A program made the translations under genes and the position numbers. Source: an uncultured Mycoplasmatota bacterium (GTDB lineage: Bacteria > Bacillota_I > Bacilli_A > RF39 > UBA660). Taken from it: a stretch of 15,135 nt of DNA. The stretch covers positions 1 to 15,135 of the forward strand of contig CANRVM010000013.1 of NCBI GenBank assembly GCA_947643295.1, read 5' to 3'. The notes under the pieces were generated by a model. That model was given only the letters and a program-made list of their open reading frames with translations. It made no database searches and was not told where the DNA came from. Positions 7,362 to 14,622 of the stretch are shown here, piece after piece (within the stretch, counting starts at the first letter, position 1; each line of letters begins with the position of its first letter).

Positions 7362-7408
7362 AATCTATATACAGGGGATCTTCACCTAACTTCGTGAACC
7401 CTCCCCAC
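7331..7408 (-). ncRNA. Candidate small structured RNA or structured 3' UTR
   Basis: On the minus strand, after the lipoprotein gene, a G-rich hairpin precedes the terminator. GGGGA (7406-7402) pairs with TCCCC (7378-7374), there is a GGG/GA internal loop, then TTCAC (7398-7394) pairs with GTGAA (7385-7381) around the 8-base loop GAAGTTAG. A 12-base linker joins it to the terminator stem at 7361-7339. The G/C-rich block stands out in very AT-rich DNA. A possible -10 (CATAAT, 7420-7415) lies just upstream but no good -35 is visible, so it may be a stand-alone RNA or a processed 3' end. I do not recognise it as SRP, 6S, tmRNA, RNase P or a known riboswitch. Confidence 0.4.
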
Positions 7409-7452
7409 TAATATATTATGAAAAAGAGATGAAATTATTCATAAAAGTGTGT

Positions 7453-7869
7453 TTATTTCTTTTTAAGTTGGTACACTTTTGCACCTTTTTCGATTAATTC
7501 GTTCTCAACTCCTCTTGTATTCTCTTCTTCCAGCTGATTAGTAACGTCAAAAATATGATAATCATTTGTAGATCCTTTCAAAATATATTCTTTAGCACTA
7601 TTTTTAATATAATAGTCAGTCCTACTGCTATATTTGTAATAAGAAAAAGTAATTTCTATGTCATTCTCACATTCTCTAAAAATTAATTGTTGGTTACCAA
7701 AAGGAATTATTAAGTGTTGATGCTCGAAAAATTGTTTTTCTTCCTGTTCTTGTTCTACCTTTACTTTCTGTTTTTCATCCTTTTTTTTCTGGGCGGTACA
7801 TCCTGATAATATGGTAGCGGATGCCAGTGCAAAAAGTGCTAATGCTTTATTATTTATCTTTATTTTCAT
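7453..7869 (-). CDS. Small lipoprotein of unknown function
   Basis: This 138-aa protein has a lipoprotein signal peptide: a basic start, a hydrophobic stretch (8-20) and the lipobox LSGC with Cys24, so it should be lipid-anchored outside the membrane. A Lys/Glu/Gln-rich linker (about 27-46) leads to a small domain (47-138) with alternating beta-type segments (HLIIPFGNQQLIF, DIEITFSYYKYSS, KEYILKGSTNDYHIFDV) and a helical end. I do not recognise this domain. The start has an AAGGAGGAAA ribosome binding site. It is alone on the minus strand, divergent from prfB, and is followed by the structured element at 7331-7408. Confidence 0.75.
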   Translation of the reverse strand: MKIKINNKALALFALASATILSGCTAQKKKDEKQKVKVEQEQEEKQFFEHQHLIIPFGNQQLIFRECENDIEITFSYYKYSSRTDYYIKNSAKEYILKGSTNDYHIFDVTNQLEEENTRGVENELIEKGAKVYQLKKK

Positions 7870-7906
7870 AAATAGGTTTCCTCCTTGTTAAATATTTATG
7901 CTAACT

Positions 7907-7915
7907 ATTATAGCA
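7907..7915 (-). promoter_or_regulatory. Extended -10 promoter for the lipoprotein gene
   Basis: On the minus strand, TGC followed by TATAAT (7915-7907) is a perfect extended -10. The -35 position reads about TTTTAT and is poor, which an extended -10 can offset. The expected leader is about 31 bases. Confidence 0.65.
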
Positions 7916-7970
7916 CATCTCTTTTTTTAATAAAATAAGAGTTAGTGATTTATTTTCTAATAGCATTTAT

Positions 7971-7978
7971 GATATACT
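7971..7978 (+). promoter_or_regulatory. Extended -10 promoter for prfB
   Basis: TATACT (7973-7978) is preceded by TG plus one base (an extended -10); the -35 is weak. The transcript would start near 7985, about 18 bases before the prfB ATG and just ahead of the AGGTGAG site at 7992-7998. It is divergent from the lipoprotein promoter. Confidence 0.55.
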
Positions 7979-8002
7979 AAAAAATAAGAAAAGGTGAGTG
8001 TA

Positions 8003-9101
8003 ATGAATTCAAATGAGATAAAAAGAAAATTAGAAGAATACTTAGAAGAAGTGAATACTGTATGGGGGTCACTTTGACTGTTGTGGAAAAGAAAAAAGAA
8101 TTGTTTTTTTAGAAAAATTACAAAATAATGGTGATTTTTGGAATGATAGAGAAAAAGCAGAACAAACTATTAAAGAAGTAAATGATTTAAAAAGTATCGT
8201 CTTACCACTGTCTGATTTAAAGGAACAACTATCCTCTAACCTTGATTTATTATCCTTAATAGAATTAGAAAATGATGAAGAATTATTAAGAGGAATAGAA
8301 GAAGAATTGCCTCTTCTAGAGGAAAAGTTAGAGGAGATCCGTATCCTACTACTTTTAAATGGGAAATATGATAGCGAAAATTGTATATTAGAAATTCATC
8401 CAGGTGCAGGAGGAACCGAATCTTGTGATTGGGCGGAAATGTTATATCGAATGTATACGAGATGGAGTGAAAAAAGAGGTTATAAAATGACTCTTCTGGA
8501 TTATCAAAAAGGAGAAGAAGCAGGAATAAAAAGTGTCTCTATGTTAATCAGTGGTAATTATGCTTATGGATATTTAAAAAATGAAAAAGGAATTCATCGT
8601 TTAGTAAGGCTTTCTCCATTTGATTCTAATAATAGAAGACATACTTCTTTTGCTTCCATAGAAATAACTCCTGATATAAAAAAAGATATTGACTTAAAAA
8701 TAGATGATAAAGATTTAAAAATAGATGTTTTTCGTTCTACAGGTGCGGGAGGTCAAGGGGTAAATACTACGGATTCTGCTGTTCGTATTACGCATTTACC
8801 ATCTAAAATTGTAGTCACTTGTCAAAATGAGAGAAGTCAAATTCAAAATAGAGAACATGCTCTTCAAGTTTTAAAAGCTAAATTATTGTTACTAGAAGAA
8901 GAAAAAGAAATGAAAAAAATAAAAGATATCAAAGGTGAACAAATGGGAATCAATTTTGGTTCTCAAATTAGAAGTTATATTCTTCATCCTTATTCCTTGG
9001 TAAAAGATCATAGAACAAATGAAGAAACAAGTAATACTAGTAAAGTACTAGATGGAGATATTGATATATTTATAGAGAGTAATTTAAAAAGAGGTGTATA
9101 A
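8003..9101 (+). CDS. prfB: Peptide chain release factor 2 with programmed +1 frameshift
   Basis: RF2 ends translation at TGA and TAA. The ATG at 8003, after AGGTGAG, opens a 24-codon frame ending CTT TGA (8072-8077). A +1 shift at CTT moves into the frame that begins GAC at 8076 and runs to TAA at 9101. The joined protein is 365 aa, the normal RF2 length. It has SPF (204-206), the RF2 stop-recognition tripeptide, and GGQ (249-251) in STGAGGQGVN, which triggers peptide release. The N-terminal helical domain is 1-100, including the LEKLQNNGDFWND stretch. A call from the in-frame TTG at 8307 would lose about 101 residues and is wrong. The yitT-like gene follows after one base. Confidence 0.96.
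8064..8078 (+). promoter_or_regulatory. prfB +1 frameshift site
   Basis: GGGGG (8064-8068) acts as an internal Shine-Dalgarno three bases before the slippery CTT (8072-8074), followed by TGA and C (8075-8078). This is the classic RF2 autoregulatory arrangement: when RF2 is scarce the ribosome pauses at TGA and slips +1. The layout matches the usual AGG GGG TAT CTT TGA C, with TGG GGG TCA CTT TGA C here. Confidence 0.95.
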
Positions 9102-9102
9102 A

Positions 9103-9984
9103 ATGGGTTGGTTTTTTAAAGATAATTTAAAAGAGATAAGAGAAAGAATCGAAAAGAAGTCAAAATTAGGGAGATATATTCAATTTTGTATTGGTTGCTT
9201 ATTTATTGCTATTTCCTTTAATTTATTTTTAGCACCTAATGATATTGTTTCAGGTGGAGTTAGTGGTATTTCCATTTTATTAAATCATTTAATAGGGATT
9301 AATACATCTGTATTTATCTTAAGTGCTAATGTATTATTACTTGTATTAAGTTATTTCTTATTATGAAAAGAAAAAACAAAGGGATCTATATTTGGCAGTT
9401 TGTTATATCCCTTTTTTATAGAGTTAACAAAAAATATTAATTTGTATTTAGAAATAGATAATTCTCAACTTTTACTGTCTACTGTTTTTGCGGGAATTTT
9501 ATATGGTTTTGGTTCAGGAATTATATTTAAGGCTGGATTTACTACAGGGGGAACAGATATATTAAATCAAATTATTGCAAAGTATTTTAAAGTAGGTATG
9601 GGGAAAAGTATCTTATACTGTGATGGTACAATAGTAGCATTTACAGGACTTATATTTGGTATCAATAAATTAATGTATTCTATTTTAGTGCTATATTTAG
9701 TTAGTTATATGTCTGATAAAGTAATATTAGGTATATCTGATAGTAAGGCCTTTTATATTATTACAAAAGAAGAGAAGAAAATTAGAGAATATATATTAAA
9801 ATATTTAAATCATGGTGTAACAGTAATTGATGCAAAAGGTGGATTTAATAAAGAAAATAAAAATGTATTACTTTGTGTTTTACCAACTAAGGATTATTAT
9901 AAATTAAAAGAAGGAATTAATGAGATAGACAAGGATGCCTTTTTCGTAGTAACGGATGCTTATGAAGTATCTGGTGGAGAGTAG
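9103..9984 (+). pseudogene. YitT-family membrane protein interrupted by in-frame TGA
   Basis: This reads as one continuous frame of 293 codons from the ATG at 9103 (GAGGTG ribosome binding site inside the end of prfB) to TAG at 9982-9984, broken only by TGA at codon 88 (9364-9366). Upstream are the first membrane helices with GGVSGISILLNHL; downstream are GSLLYPFF, the family motif FTTGGTDILNQII, more helices and the C-terminal DUF2179-like domain (about 210-293; HGVTVIDAKGGF, DAFFVVTDAYEVSGG). In the intact paralogue next door the aligned residue is Gly92 (SYIFLGIE against SYFLL-stop-KE), so one GGA-to-TGA change explains it. There is no ribosome binding site or good start after the TGA. It could be a pseudogene, strain variant, sequence error or read-through gene. 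YitT proteins are multi-pass membrane proteins with poorly known function. Confidence 0.85.
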
Positions 9985-9986
9985 AT

Positions 9987-10880
9987 ATGGTATCTCTTTC
10001 TAAATTTCATTTTAAGATAGATAAGGAAGAAGTATTAAAAAAGATAAAAGAAAGACATATCGTCTTTAGGCTATTTCAGTTATTATTATCTTTATTAATC
10101 TCTTCCTTTTTATTTAATCTTTTTCTTTTTCAATTTAATATTGTCACTGGTGGAGTAAATGGAATTGCTGTAATTGTAAATAAGTTATACCCAGTTGATC
10201 CTTCTATAATTATTTTTATTACTTCTCTTGTTCTTTTTATAATAAGTTACATTTTCTTAGGAATTGAAGCATCTATAGGCGCGATAGTCTCTACTTTTTT
10301 ATATCCTATTTTAGTTAAAATAACTTCATTTTATACAGCAAATATAGTTTTAGAATCCAATGATTTATTATTAATATCTATTTATATAGGAATTATTGGA
10401 GGAATAGCAAATGGTCTAATGTATAAGTCCGGTTATTCCAATGGTGGGTTGCCTATTATTAGTCAAATTTTATATAAAAGGTTAAGGATTGCTACTTCAA
10501 AAAGCTCTTTTATAATAAATGGATTGATTGTAATAATAGGTGGTTTTCTTTTTTCATGGACGAATGTTTTATATGCTTTTGTTATTCTATATATCAATAG
10601 TTATATGATAGAAAGAATGATAATAGGCGTATCTAGAAAAAAGGCTTTTTATATTATTACGAATAAAGAGGCTCAAATAGAAGAATATATTCTTACAAAG
10701 TTAAAACATGGTATTACTATTATCAATATTGAAAGGTGTTTTTTGAAAAGACCTGGCAAAATGATTTTAACGGTAATTCCTACTAAGGATTTTTCAAAAT
10801 TAAAAAATGAAATAAAAAAAATAGATTCTAATAGTTTTTTCTTAATTTGTAATGCTTATCAAAGTAAAGGTGGAAAATAG
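9987..10880 (+). CDS. YitT-family multi-pass membrane protein, intact second copy
   Basis: This 297-aa protein is a diverged paralogue of the preceding gene, starting two bases after it with GGTGGAGAG as ribosome binding site. Hydrophobic segments lie at about 28-50, 55-67, 73-92, 97-116, 127-146 and 175-205, followed by a soluble DUF2179-like C-terminal domain (about 213-297; KKAFYIITNKEAQIEEYIL, IPTKDFSKLK, KIDSNSFFLICNAYQ). The GGVNGIAVI motif is kept. However, the family's GGTDI motif has become GGLPI (about 153-157), and the Gly-Gly-Phe in the C-terminal domain is replaced by IERCFLKRP. The function of YitT proteins is not established; the changes suggest that the two copies are not interchangeable. 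Confidence 0.88.
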   Translation: MVSLSKFHFKIDKEEVLKKIKERHIVFRLFQLLLSLLISSFLFNLFLFQFNIVTGGVNGIAVIVNKLYPVDPSIIIFITSLVLFIISYIFLGIEASIGAIVSTFLYPILVKITSFYTANIVLESNDLLLISIYIGIIGGIANGLMYKSGYSNGGLPIISQILYKRLRIATSKSSFIINGLIVIIGGFLFSWTNVLYAFVILYINSYMIERMIIGVSRKKAFYIITNKEAQIEEYILTKLKHGITIINIERCFLKRPGKMILTVIPTKDFSKLKNEIKKIDSNSFFLICNAYQSKGGK

Positions 10881-10922
10881 TGGATTTATTCGAATATTCT
10901 TTTTTTTTGTCGTAATATGTAG

Positions 10923-10928
10923 TATAAT
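10923..10928 (+). promoter_or_regulatory. Possible -10 box before ftsE
   Basis: TATAAT lies 25 bases upstream of the ftsE ATG and just before the AAGGTGG site (10939-10945). The -35 region is only a T-run, so this is a weak case for an internal promoter in the prfB-to-hydrolase run. Confidence 0.4.
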
Positions 10929-10953
10929 TATTAAAGATAAGGTGGTTGATTAT

Positions 10954-11655
10954 ATGGATTTAATTAGGCTAAAAAAAGTAAATAAAAAGTATAAAAATGG
11001 AGTTACTGCAATTTATGATTTAACTTTATCTATTCAAAAAGGATCTTTTACCTTTGTTATTGGGGGATCAGGGAGTGGAAAAAGCACTTTTATCAAAATG
11101 TTATATAGAGAAGAAAAACCAACTACAGGACAAATTGTAGTTGGTGGGGTTAATGTTGTTAAATTAAGAAATAAAAAAGTATATAAATTAAGAAGAAAGT
11201 TAGGAATTGTTTTTCAAGATTATAAATTATTGCCAAAGTTGACAGTATTTGAAAATGTTGCTTTTGCTATGGAAGTAATTGGTGCTACTAAACAAGAAAC
11301 AAGAGCAAAAACATTAAAAGCGATAGAAATTGTAGGATTAAAAAATAAAGTTCATAATTATCCAGATCAACTATCTGGTGGAGAGCAACAAAGAGTAGCG
11401 ATTGCCCGTGCGATTGTGAATGAACCTAAATTACTTCTTTGTGATGAGCCAACTGGAAATCTTGATCCTGAAATGAGTATGGAGATTATGCAAGTACTTG
11501 ATCATATCAATAAAACCAATGGAACTACGATATTAATGGCAACACATGACCAAGATATTGTTAATAAAATGCAGAAACAAGTAATTACTCTTAAAGATGG
11601 TAGACTTATTAGTTATAAAGAAAAAGGAGGTTATAGTGATGATGACGATATGTAG
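10954..11655 (+). CDS. ftsE: Cell division ATP-binding protein FtsE
   Basis: This 233-aa ABC ATPase pairs with FtsX at the division site and powers control of a peptidoglycan hydrolase. It has Walker [10 protein letters not shown] (37-45), a Q-loop Gln88 in [17 protein letters not shown] (the usual FtsE wording), ABC signature [14 protein letters not shown] (from 140), Walker [14 protein letters not shown] (160-172; Asp164, Glu165) and switch His198 in ATHD. The start is the ATG at 10954 with AAGGTGG upstream; the in-frame upstream extension to 10852 overlaps the previous gene and lacks family sequence. The short acidic tail GGYSDDDDM is produced by the overlap with ftsX, whose ribosome binding site and start lie inside it. 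Confidence 0.96.
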   Translation: MDLIRLKKVNKKYKNGVTAIYDLTLSIQKGSFTFVIGGSGSGKSTFIKMLYREEKPTTGQIVVGGVNVVKLRNKKVYKLRRKLGIVFQDYKLLPKLTVFENVAFAMEVIGATKQETRAKTLKAIEIVGLKNKVHNYPDQLSGGEQQRVAIARAIVNEPKLLLCDEPTGNLDPEMSMEIMQVLDHINKTNGTTILMATHDQDIVNKMQKQVITLKDGRLISYKEKGGYSDDDDM

Positions 11656-12541
11656 AATGATTGGTCGTGGTATTAGAGATGCTTTTAAAAGTGTTTTTAG
11701 AAACTTTAGTCTGTCTTTAGCATCTATTTCTTGTATTACGATAACACTAGTAATTGTTGCAATTTCTATTATCGCATCTTTTAATGTTGAAAATTTTGCT
11801 AAGAAAATAGAAAGTGATTTAACTATTGTCGTATTTATGGAAAATGACGCAGATGAAAAGGAAGTGGCCAATGCAAAAAAGGAAATCGAAAAAATGGATA
11901 ACATTGATTCTTATAAGTTTGAAAGTAAAAATAGAGTTAAAGAAGAAATGTCAAAACAATCTGATGTTTTTGATGCCGTAATGAAGGAGTGGGATGATGA
12001 ATCAAATCCTTTAAGAGATACTTTTCAAATAAAAGTAAAGGATGTAGAAAAAATAAAAATAACGGCAAAGCAATTAAAAAAGATGAATAAAGTTGCAGTA
12101 GTAAGATATGGAGAAGGAATGGTGGATAAACTAATTAATACTTTTTCATCGGTTGAAAAGGTAGCTTATGGTGTTGTAATAGCTCTTGTTGTCGTTACGA
12201 TATTTTTGATTATTAATACCATTAAACTAACGATTTTTTCTAGGAAAAGAGAAATATCAATTATGCGTTTAGTAGGAGCAAGTAACTTTTCTATCAAAAC
12301 TCCATTTATTATTGAAGGAATGGTATTAGGACTAATTGGTTCCATTATCCCTGTTATATTAACAACATTTGGTTATTTAACATTCTATAAACATTTTGAT
12401 GGCTATTTATTTACTCAAATTATTGAATTAATAAAACCAGAACCATTTATTTATTATGCATCAGGTCTTGTTGTTATCATAGGTATTTTAGTTGGTATGA
12501 TTGGCAGTGCAAGTGCTGTCAGAAAGTATTTGAAGGTGTGA
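11639..12541 (+). CDS. ftsX: Cell division protein FtsX
   Basis: This 300-aa membrane partner of FtsE transmits ATPase movement to an extracellular hydrolase. It has the FtsX plan: cytoplasmic N-terminus, TM1 (about 29-49), a large outer loop (about 50-172; starts FAKKIESDLTIVVFMEND), TM2 (about 175-199), the cytoplasmic family signature SRKREISIMRLVGAS (201-215), TM3 (about 225-248) and TM4 (about 272-292). The start is one of two adjacent ATGs (11639 or 11642), set by GGAGG at 11626-11630; this overlaps the end of ftsE by 17 bases, implying coupled translation. It ends in TGA, the only gene here to do so apart from the prfB signal, and the next gene starts one base later. Confidence 0.95.
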   Translation: MMTICRMIGRGIRDAFKSVFRNFSLSLASISCITITLVIVAISIIASFNVENFAKKIESDLTIVVFMENDADEKEVANAKKEIEKMDNIDSYKFESKNRVKEEMSKQSDVFDAVMKEWDDESNPLRDTFQIKVKDVEKIKITAKQLKKMNKVAVVRYGEGMVDKLINTFSSVEKVAYGVVIALVVVTIFLIINTIKLTIFSRKREISIMRLVGASNFSIKTPFIIEGMVLGLIGSIIPVILTTFGYLTFYKHFDGYLFTQIIELIKPEPFIYYASGLVVIIGILVGMIGSASAVRKYLKV

Positions 12542-12542
12542 T

Positions 12543-13748
12543 ATGAAAAAAGGAATAAGTAATTATATTATATTCATTGTTCTTGCTTTAGTTTCTTTAT
12601 TTCCATATAATATTAAGGCAAAAACAGTGAAAGATTTTGAAAACGAGGTTGCTAAATATACAAGTGAATTACAAGCTAAAAAAGATAAGATAGCGAAAAA
12701 CGATAAAGAAGTAGCAGAAATAAAAGTAAAAATCGCAGATATAGAAAATCAAATTACTGCTGCTGAAAATGAAGTAAAAAGATTACAACGAGAAATAATA
12801 GAAAGTAATAAAAAAATAGAAGAAAAAAATGAGGAAAGTAAAAAGTTGATAAAATATCTTCAAGTGGTAAATAATGAAAATTCTTACTTAGAATATATAT
12901 TTGGCTCAACTAGTATCCAAGAAATGGTTTATAGAGTCTCTGTTGTAGAGCAATTAATGGATTATAATAAACAAGTAATGGAAGACTTACAAAATTTAAT
13001 TAATGAAAATAATAGAAAACAACAGGAATTAAATACGAAGAGCCAAGAACTTGATAATCTTAAAAAGTCTTTGAATGAACAGAAAGCAAGAATTGAGGAT
13101 GATACGGCAAATATTAAAGTTGGAATGCCCAAACTAGATGAACAAATAAAAGCAGCGAAACGTAATGTTGAATATTACAAAAAATTAGGATGTGGGGCAA
13201 CAGAAGATATTATCGCTTGTCAATTTAGAGTGGAAGGAGGTGCCTCTATTCCAAGTTCAAATGGATACTATAGACCTATTCAATATGGATATATGACACA
13301 AGGATATAGAGGATATCCTGGACATTTGGGAGTAGATATCGGTAGTAGAAATAAAACGATACCAATTTACCCTATCGCAGATGGTCAATTATACTTTGTA
13401 GGTTATGATAGTGCGGGTGCTTTAATTGTAGTTTTAAGACATAATGTTGGGGGGAGTTATCTTTATTCTACTTATGCCCATATGTCTAGTTTTAGTGGAG
13501 CAGTATCTGGGTATATAAATCATAAAAGAGGTACATCCGATAGTATAAAGAATGGTCCACTTATTAGCCACAATACTACTATTGGCAATATGGGTTCTAC
13601 AGGAAATTCATTTGGATCACATCTTCATCTAGAAATAACAACTTGTAGCTGGCACGATAAAGGTGGTTGCAGTTATGGTCAATATGTTAATAGAACAAAA
13701 AATCCTTCTAGTCTAATATCATTACCAAGTAGATGGGAAAATCGATAA
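12543..13748 (+). CDS. Secreted coiled-coil M23 peptidoglycan hydrolase (FtsEX-linked)
   Basis: This 401-aa protein has a signal peptide (about 1-26, ending NIKA), a long coiled coil (about 28-210) and a LytM/M23 domain (about 241-390). Zinc ligands are visible: His261 and Asp265 in GHLGVDIG and His362 in HLHLE, with His313 in YAH. M23 enzymes cut peptide cross-links in peptidoglycan. The coiled-coil-plus-hydrolase plan, together with its place one base after ftsX, matches proteins that FtsEX activates (EnvC, PcsB, CwlO by role), so it is probably the FtsEX effector; this is inferred from context. Four Cys (217, 226, 368, 376) form two close pairs in the exported part. The ribosome binding site AAGGTG lies in the end of ftsX. 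No clear terminator follows. Confidence 0.93.
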   Translation: MKKGISNYIIFIVLALVSLFPYNIKAKTVKDFENEVAKYTSELQAKKDKIAKNDKEVAEIKVKIADIENQITAAENEVKRLQREIIESNKKIEEKNEESKKLIKYLQVVNNENSYLEYIFGSTSIQEMVYRVSVVEQLMDYNKQVMEDLQNLINENNRKQQELNTKSQELDNLKKSLNEQKARIEDDTANIKVGMPKLDEQIKAAKRNVEYYKKLGCGATEDIIACQFRVEGGASIPSSNGYYRPIQYGYMTQGYRGYPGHLGVDIGSRNKTIPIYPIADGQLYFVGYDSAGALIVVLRHNVGGSYLYSTYAHMSSFSGAVSGYINHKRGTSDSIKNGPLISHNTTIGNMGSTGNSFGSHLHLEITTCSWHDKGGCSYGQYVNRTKNPSSLISLPSRWENR

Positions 13749-13782
13749 TATTGAAACTCTTTTGATTTGTTAGTAAAATTAT

Positions 13783-13811
13783 TTGACTTTTTCTACTCTG
13801 CTTTCTATAAT
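13783..13811 (+). promoter_or_regulatory. SigA promoter for the HGFKH-protein gene
   Basis: TTGACT (13783-13788), a 17-base spacer, TATAAT (13806-13811). The predicted start near 13818 falls at the edge of the AGGTGA ribosome binding site (13819-13824), giving a leader of about 11 bases. Confidence 0.85.
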
Positions 13812-13828
13812 AGCAGTTAGGTGATATT

Positions 13829-14575
13829 ATGAAAAGGAGTGACTTTAGAAAATCAAAATCAGATAATATAGACGAATTTTTGTCGATGGCTAGAGATTAT
13901 TGGTATACTTATATTAGAAAACTAGCATTTGGATATCATGATTCTAGTCTAGATTTCTATTTGTTAAAAAGTATTTTTGAATATTATAAAATTACTAAAA
14001 AAGAAAATGTTTATCTTACCTTCCTTATGAAAAATTATAAGAAAATGAGAAACTTTGAAACTTTATACTCTATATTAGATGATATTGACAAATTAAACAG
14101 GAAAACCTATTACTTTTATCAATCACTTTTGGAAGAATGTGAAGACTATATAAGTAAAGATATTCCTTTTAAACCATCATGTGTAAAAGATTTTGAAACT
14201 TTAAATGAAACAGATAGATATGATGCGGAATTATTAGGATTACTTCTTACAGAAAAAGATTTAGATAGTTATTTTCAAAAAGAGGATGCTTATTATTATT
14301 TAAAAGAAAGGACAAAAGTATGGAATAGTTCTGTAGAAAAGGGAAAAGGATATTTTGGTTTATTTACAGAGAATGATGGTAAGATTATCAAAGAAATAAA
14401 ACTCTGTGTTCCTAAAATAACAGATTTATCGACCATGCTAGTTAATGTTCACGGATTTAAGCATGGTATTTCTCTTTATCCATATATAGGTTCATCTATT
14501 CCAAGTTTTGATTTTGAAAAAGAAGCAAAATTAGAAGAAAAACGTTTTGTTTCAAAATATTTATTAAAAAAATAG
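13829..14575 (+). CDS. Uncharacterised protein with zincin-like but Glu-less HGFKH site
   Basis: This 248-aa cytoplasmic protein has no signal peptide or membrane segment. The N-terminal 110 residues are helical and rich in Tyr, Phe and Lys. Residues about 190-245 (IKLCVPKITDLSTMLVNVHG, then FKHGISLYPYIG, a short gap and FEKEAKLEEKRFVSKYLL) follow the layout of a gluzincin metallopeptidase core, in which an HExxH helix is followed some 20 residues later by a Glu ligand. Here the motif reads H208-G-F-K-H212: both His are kept but the catalytic Glu is Gly209. If related, it would be an inactive or repurposed member; the resemblance is by pattern only. I do not recognise the family. The start follows AGGTGA and a strong promoter. 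Confidence 0.7.
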   Translation: MKRSDFRKSKSDNIDEFLSMARDYWYTYIRKLAFGYHDSSLDFYLLKSIFEYYKITKKENVYLTFLMKNYKKMRNFETLYSILDDIDKLNRKTYYFYQSLLEECEDYISKDIPFKPSCVKDFETLNETDRYDAELLGLLLTEKDLDSYFQKEDAYYYLKERTKVWNSSVEKGKGYFGLFTENDGKIIKEIKLCVPKITDLSTMLVNVHGFKHGISLYPYIGSSIPSFDFEKEAKLEEKRFVSKYLLKK

Positions 14576-14622
14576 TATAAAAACTTGAGTAACTTCTAAT
14601 AATATCATTAGGAGGAGATAAA

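Noticed and set aside
7331..7408. SRP (4.5S) RNA or 6S RNA identity for the structured element
   Set aside because: The conserved SRP loop sequences (GGTCAGG, GGAAGGAAGCAG) are absent, and it is far too short for 6S RNA.
8307..9101. Truncated release factor starting at TTG 8307
   Set aside because: The N-terminal domain is encoded upstream in the same frame, joined through the frameshift at 8072-8078.
9400..9984. Separate gene starting at TTG 9400
   Set aside because: It is in the same frame as the upstream part, begins in mid-domain, and has no properly spaced ribosome binding site.
10852..10953. N-terminal extension of FtsE
   Set aside because: It overlaps the YitT gene, contains a likely -10 box, and the family sequence begins at the ATG at 10954.
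11597..11638. N-terminal extension of FtsX
   Set aside because: It lies inside ftsE, and GGAGG at 11626-11630 points to the ATG at 11639.
11533..11904. Minus-strand reading frame across the ftsE-ftsX junction
   Set aside because: It is antisense to two well-supported genes, with no family features.
9364..12541. TGA reassigned to Trp (Mycoplasma-type code) as explanation of the split YitT gene
   Set aside because: prfB is present with its TGA-dependent frameshift, Trp is written TGG throughout, ftsX ends in TGA, no other gene has in-frame TGA, and the aligned residue is Gly, not Trp.
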